Assembly (NCBI RefSeq): GCF_048128805.1
Contig: NC_136005.1
Coordinates: 12,765,475-12,829,474 of the forward strand
DNA from: Centroberyx gerrardi
Taxonomy: Eukaryota; Chordata; Actinopteri; Beryciformes; Berycidae
Length of the DNA: 64,000 nt
Reading direction: 5' to 3'
Under the pieces are notes generated by a model. That model was not told the DNA's origin. It was given only the letters and a program-made list of their open reading frames with translations, and did no database searches. Shown piece by piece: positions 61,641 to 64,000 of this stretch (positions are counted from its first letter, which is position 1; each line of letters opens with the position of its first letter). A program made the translations under genes and the position numbers.

Positions 61641-63179
61641 AACTTTAAGATCTGCCTAAAAAAAATTATTTTGGTGGTCTGCGTTTCTTGTACTGACACC
61701 CTAAATAAATAAATGATCAATTAGATCACTTCCTATAAAACCAATGAAATGGACGAATAGAGAGCATAGTTAGGTCTCTCGTTCGTTGATTTCTCCCTCC
61801 TTTAGCAGGCTGTTTCGGGCGAGCTACTTTGTAAAATGTAGACACTGTAGTATACAAATACCACATTCAAAGTCACTTAGATAACGCATCTTGCCTATTC
61901 TGAAGTTTAGTCGTCAAGGCAATCTTTATGCAGCAAGGTTTAAAAACGTTTTAAAACACAGAACAGCAGAAACAAAATCATGCAAAAATATAAAATAATC
62001 ATAATACAACATGATTATAAACAGCTATGATGATTCACTATCTGAAGGAGCAAACTGTTCAGGTAAATTGGGAGGTAGGCCCAAAAACGTTGCCAATGAG
62101 TATCTGTTATCCATTTATTAGGCCTATCTGTTTATCTGAGAAAGGTAACCCCACCACACACCCATCCAGAACACACAGTTCTGAACTTTGATTCAAGTTT
62201 TTAGTATGAATCCTATGTCGGTGTACTTTGTGCAAATGTTTGCTCAATGTTGGTGCGATTTTTTTTTTTTGCTGTGTAATAGGTTTTCCCAGAAAGCCAA
62301 GTGGGTCTCTCCATCCTGTGCTATTACTGTAACGACTGGGATTTGGGTCAGCATCTGGGGCACTGGCAGTAGGACAGGAGACGCCTGTACACCTCAGGGC
62401 TGTCCCTTTTTACAGCTGGAAATACCAGCTAAATGGAACACTGGCTACATTTTCATGTACCCAATACTGTGAATGATCAAATTATGGTGGTAGTTCAATT
62501 AAAGTGTTTGCATGATTTGAAATAAAGGCCATTTCCCTCAAAAACCTGGGTTTACATGGATTTACTTGGTAGCCGGGTTACGTTACTCGGAGAGGGATGT
62601 TATGCAATGAGATCCAGTGATCATCTCAATAGCAGACGAAAAATTTTGAAACCTCTTGACTAGGGATGTACAAAAGTGTATTTTTTTCCTGGTTGACTAG
62701 TTGGTGGGTTGTCTGAATGACTAATCGACTAGTTGGTGTGTACAAAATGCCAAAATTTAACATAGGCTTATTGGGCTATGGGCAAAATAACTCTAAAAAA
62801 ATAACTATTAATTAATATTACCATAAAAAAGAAGCATGAACTGTGCGTTTTGACTCATTTTGTCTTGGGAATAAGCAATTTTAAAGAATGCTAGGCCTAT
62901 AGACCTACATAACATGGCAGAAACAACACAACTGCAGGCATTATCTCCACCTCCTGAAGAGGTGGGCCTTTAGTGCTAAATAGATAATCATTGTATACTT
63001 TTTGAAAGATGGAAAAAGCTTAGTGCAAGACTATTCAAAATAATTTTCAACATTTATGCGTACAAAAGACAGTAATAGCCTACAAATACATCTAAGAAAC
63101 AAGCGCAAATGTGCAAAAAATTAAAGTATTAAAAAAAAACGTAAACAATTGACATTTTTTTTTTTTGACTTTTTTTTTT

Positions 63180-63342
63180 GTTCCAAATTTTGCACTTCAT
63201 GACCACCTTGATGTAAACTATATTATTCTCAATGTTATCTGAAAGCAGAAGATGCTATTTTTTGTTCCCATTGTTGCACTTCATAACCACCTTGATGTAA
63301 ACTATATTATTCGCAATGTTATCTGAAAGCAGAAGATGCTAT
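63180..63342. repeat. 84-bp tandem duplication
   Basis: Two copies, 63180-63263 and 63264-63342, share nearly all bases, including CACTTCATRACCACCTTGAT and GTTATCTGAAAGCAGAAGAT. A handful of substitutions separate them. Confidence 0.85.
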
Positions 63343-63854
63343 CATGTACCCACGCAGCGTGTGGCACATTAGTGTTATCATTTGTGTAATCAGGCACTGC
63401 TTGCACAAATGCTGCTGTATCCGGGCAAACCTCCTTTTTGATAAATGTGTAAATTAAAAAAGCTGAAATTGGCCTACGGTCTTTACATGGCTAGATAAAG
63501 TGAACCATTGAGCAGAAATCAAGGTGTGTTACTTGGGTTATGCTTACATAAATTCTTACTCTGATTGAATTATTCAGACTAAGGTGTTTTTAACAGTTGC
63601 TGTAGTCAGTATTGACTTAATCAGGTTAAGAGTGGATTATTAAAGTGCATGTACCCGTGTCATATTTGTATAGCCTGCTTTAAGTACCCCATTACACCTA
63701 GATCTGTGTGGTATGACCCAAACCGTATCCCACTGTCTGTGTGTATGCATAGTCATGAGTTTAAGTGAGTGTTTTTGTGCTTGTTTTCAGTGTTTTTTTT
63801 TTCTGTAAACTTACTGTATTCTTAACTCTGTCTCCCTCCAGGGAGAGAGCAGCC

Positions 63855-64000
63855 ATGTCGGAGGAGGCAGTGCGTCAGACACGCAGCCAGAAGCGGGCCC
63901 TGGAGAGGGATACAGCTCCTGCTGGGTCCCTGGGGGACATGGACAGTAAAAGGGTGAAGTTGGAGAAGGGCGACACAGCTGGAGGTCCCCTGTCCCTGGT
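63855..64000 (+). CDS. gatad2a: GATAD2A (p66-alpha) N-terminus, cut by the window end
   Basis: p66-alpha is a subunit of the NuRD deacetylase/remodelling complex, where it bridges MBD2/3 to the CHD part. The exon opens at 63842 after CTGTCTCCCTCCAG; 13 untranslated bases precede the ATG (GCCATGT). The 48 codons seen start MSEEAVRQTRSQKRALERD, against MTEEACRTRSQKRALERD in human GATAD2A, and continue with an SKRVKLEKGD segment like human SKKIKMERG. GATAD2B differs in this part, so the A paralogue is the better call. The GATA zinc finger and coiled coil lie beyond the window. A fish-specific duplicate (a or b copy) cannot be told apart here. Confidence 0.93.
   Translation, partial: MSEEAVRQTRSQKRALERDTAPAGSLGDMDSKRVKLEKGDTAGGPLSL

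Larger units (their letters stand above)
47999..63840 (+). other. gatad2a: gatad2a first intron, transposon-rich
   Basis: A 15.8-kb intron if the first exon is right. I see no coding exon inside. It holds a LINE fragment, a Harbinger-like MITE, a Tc1 transposase fossil, hAT-like termini, long GT/CA arrays, a 14-bp hairpin and an 84-bp tandem duplication. (GCTA)n-like runs at 48109-48130 and 48465-48490 lie near its start. Confidence 0.5.

Noticed and set aside
1..64000. tRNA, rRNA and CRISPR-like arrays
   Set aside because: No cloverleaf with pol III A and B boxes was recognised by eye, and the short tandem arrays are microsatellites without unique spacers. A tRNA scan could still find a decayed copy.

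Overview
The window is vertebrate nuclear DNA, almost certainly from a teleost fish. It has split genes with GT-AG introns, orthologues of human chromosome 19p13.11 genes, very many CA/GT microsatellites, and fish-type mobile DNA (Tc1 remnants, hAT and Harbinger-like MITEs, a Ty3/Gypsy integrase fossil, LINE and SINE scraps). No prokaryotic, viral or CRISPR feature was seen.

Region 1 (1 to about 27.4 kb) has no recognised protein-coding gene. It is rich in microsatellites and pyrimidine tracts and has patches that look like regulatory DNA, for example a perfect inverted pair of octamer sites at 4708-4736. Three well-formed plus-strand splice units (2491-2759, 4032-4192, 18645-18877) share one reading frame. 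Joined, they would encode a 134-residue protein that starts with a signal-peptide-like segment and matches nothing I know. This is the best candidate for something undescribed, but it is weakly supported.

Region 2 (about 27.4 to 34.4 kb, minus strand) is slc25a42, a mitochondrial CoA/ADP carrier. I could assemble it completely: seven coding exons, 328 residues. Exon 2 is unusual because it has a GC 5' splice site and a (TG)16 tract just upstream of its 3' splice site. Two Tc1-derived elements in the same orientation flank exon 5.

Region 3 (about 34.4 to 43.9 kb, plus strand) is mau2, the Scc4 subunit of the cohesin loader, also complete: 18 coding exons, 598 residues. slc25a42 and mau2 are head to head, with about 0.85 kb between the inferred slc25a42 start and the mau2 ATG.

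Region 4 (43.9 to 47.8 kb) is intergenic and holds a hAT-like MITE, an 18-bp hairpin and a decayed Gypsy integrase. Region 5 (about 47.8 kb to the end) is the start of gatad2a (NuRD subunit p66-alpha): a probable non-coding first exon, a 15.8-kb first intron full of transposon remnants, and the first 48 codons of the protein. The mau2-gatad2a order and orientation match human; slc25a42 directly beside mau2 does not. The three named genes work in separate processes: mitochondrial cofactor transport, cohesin loading and chromatin repression.
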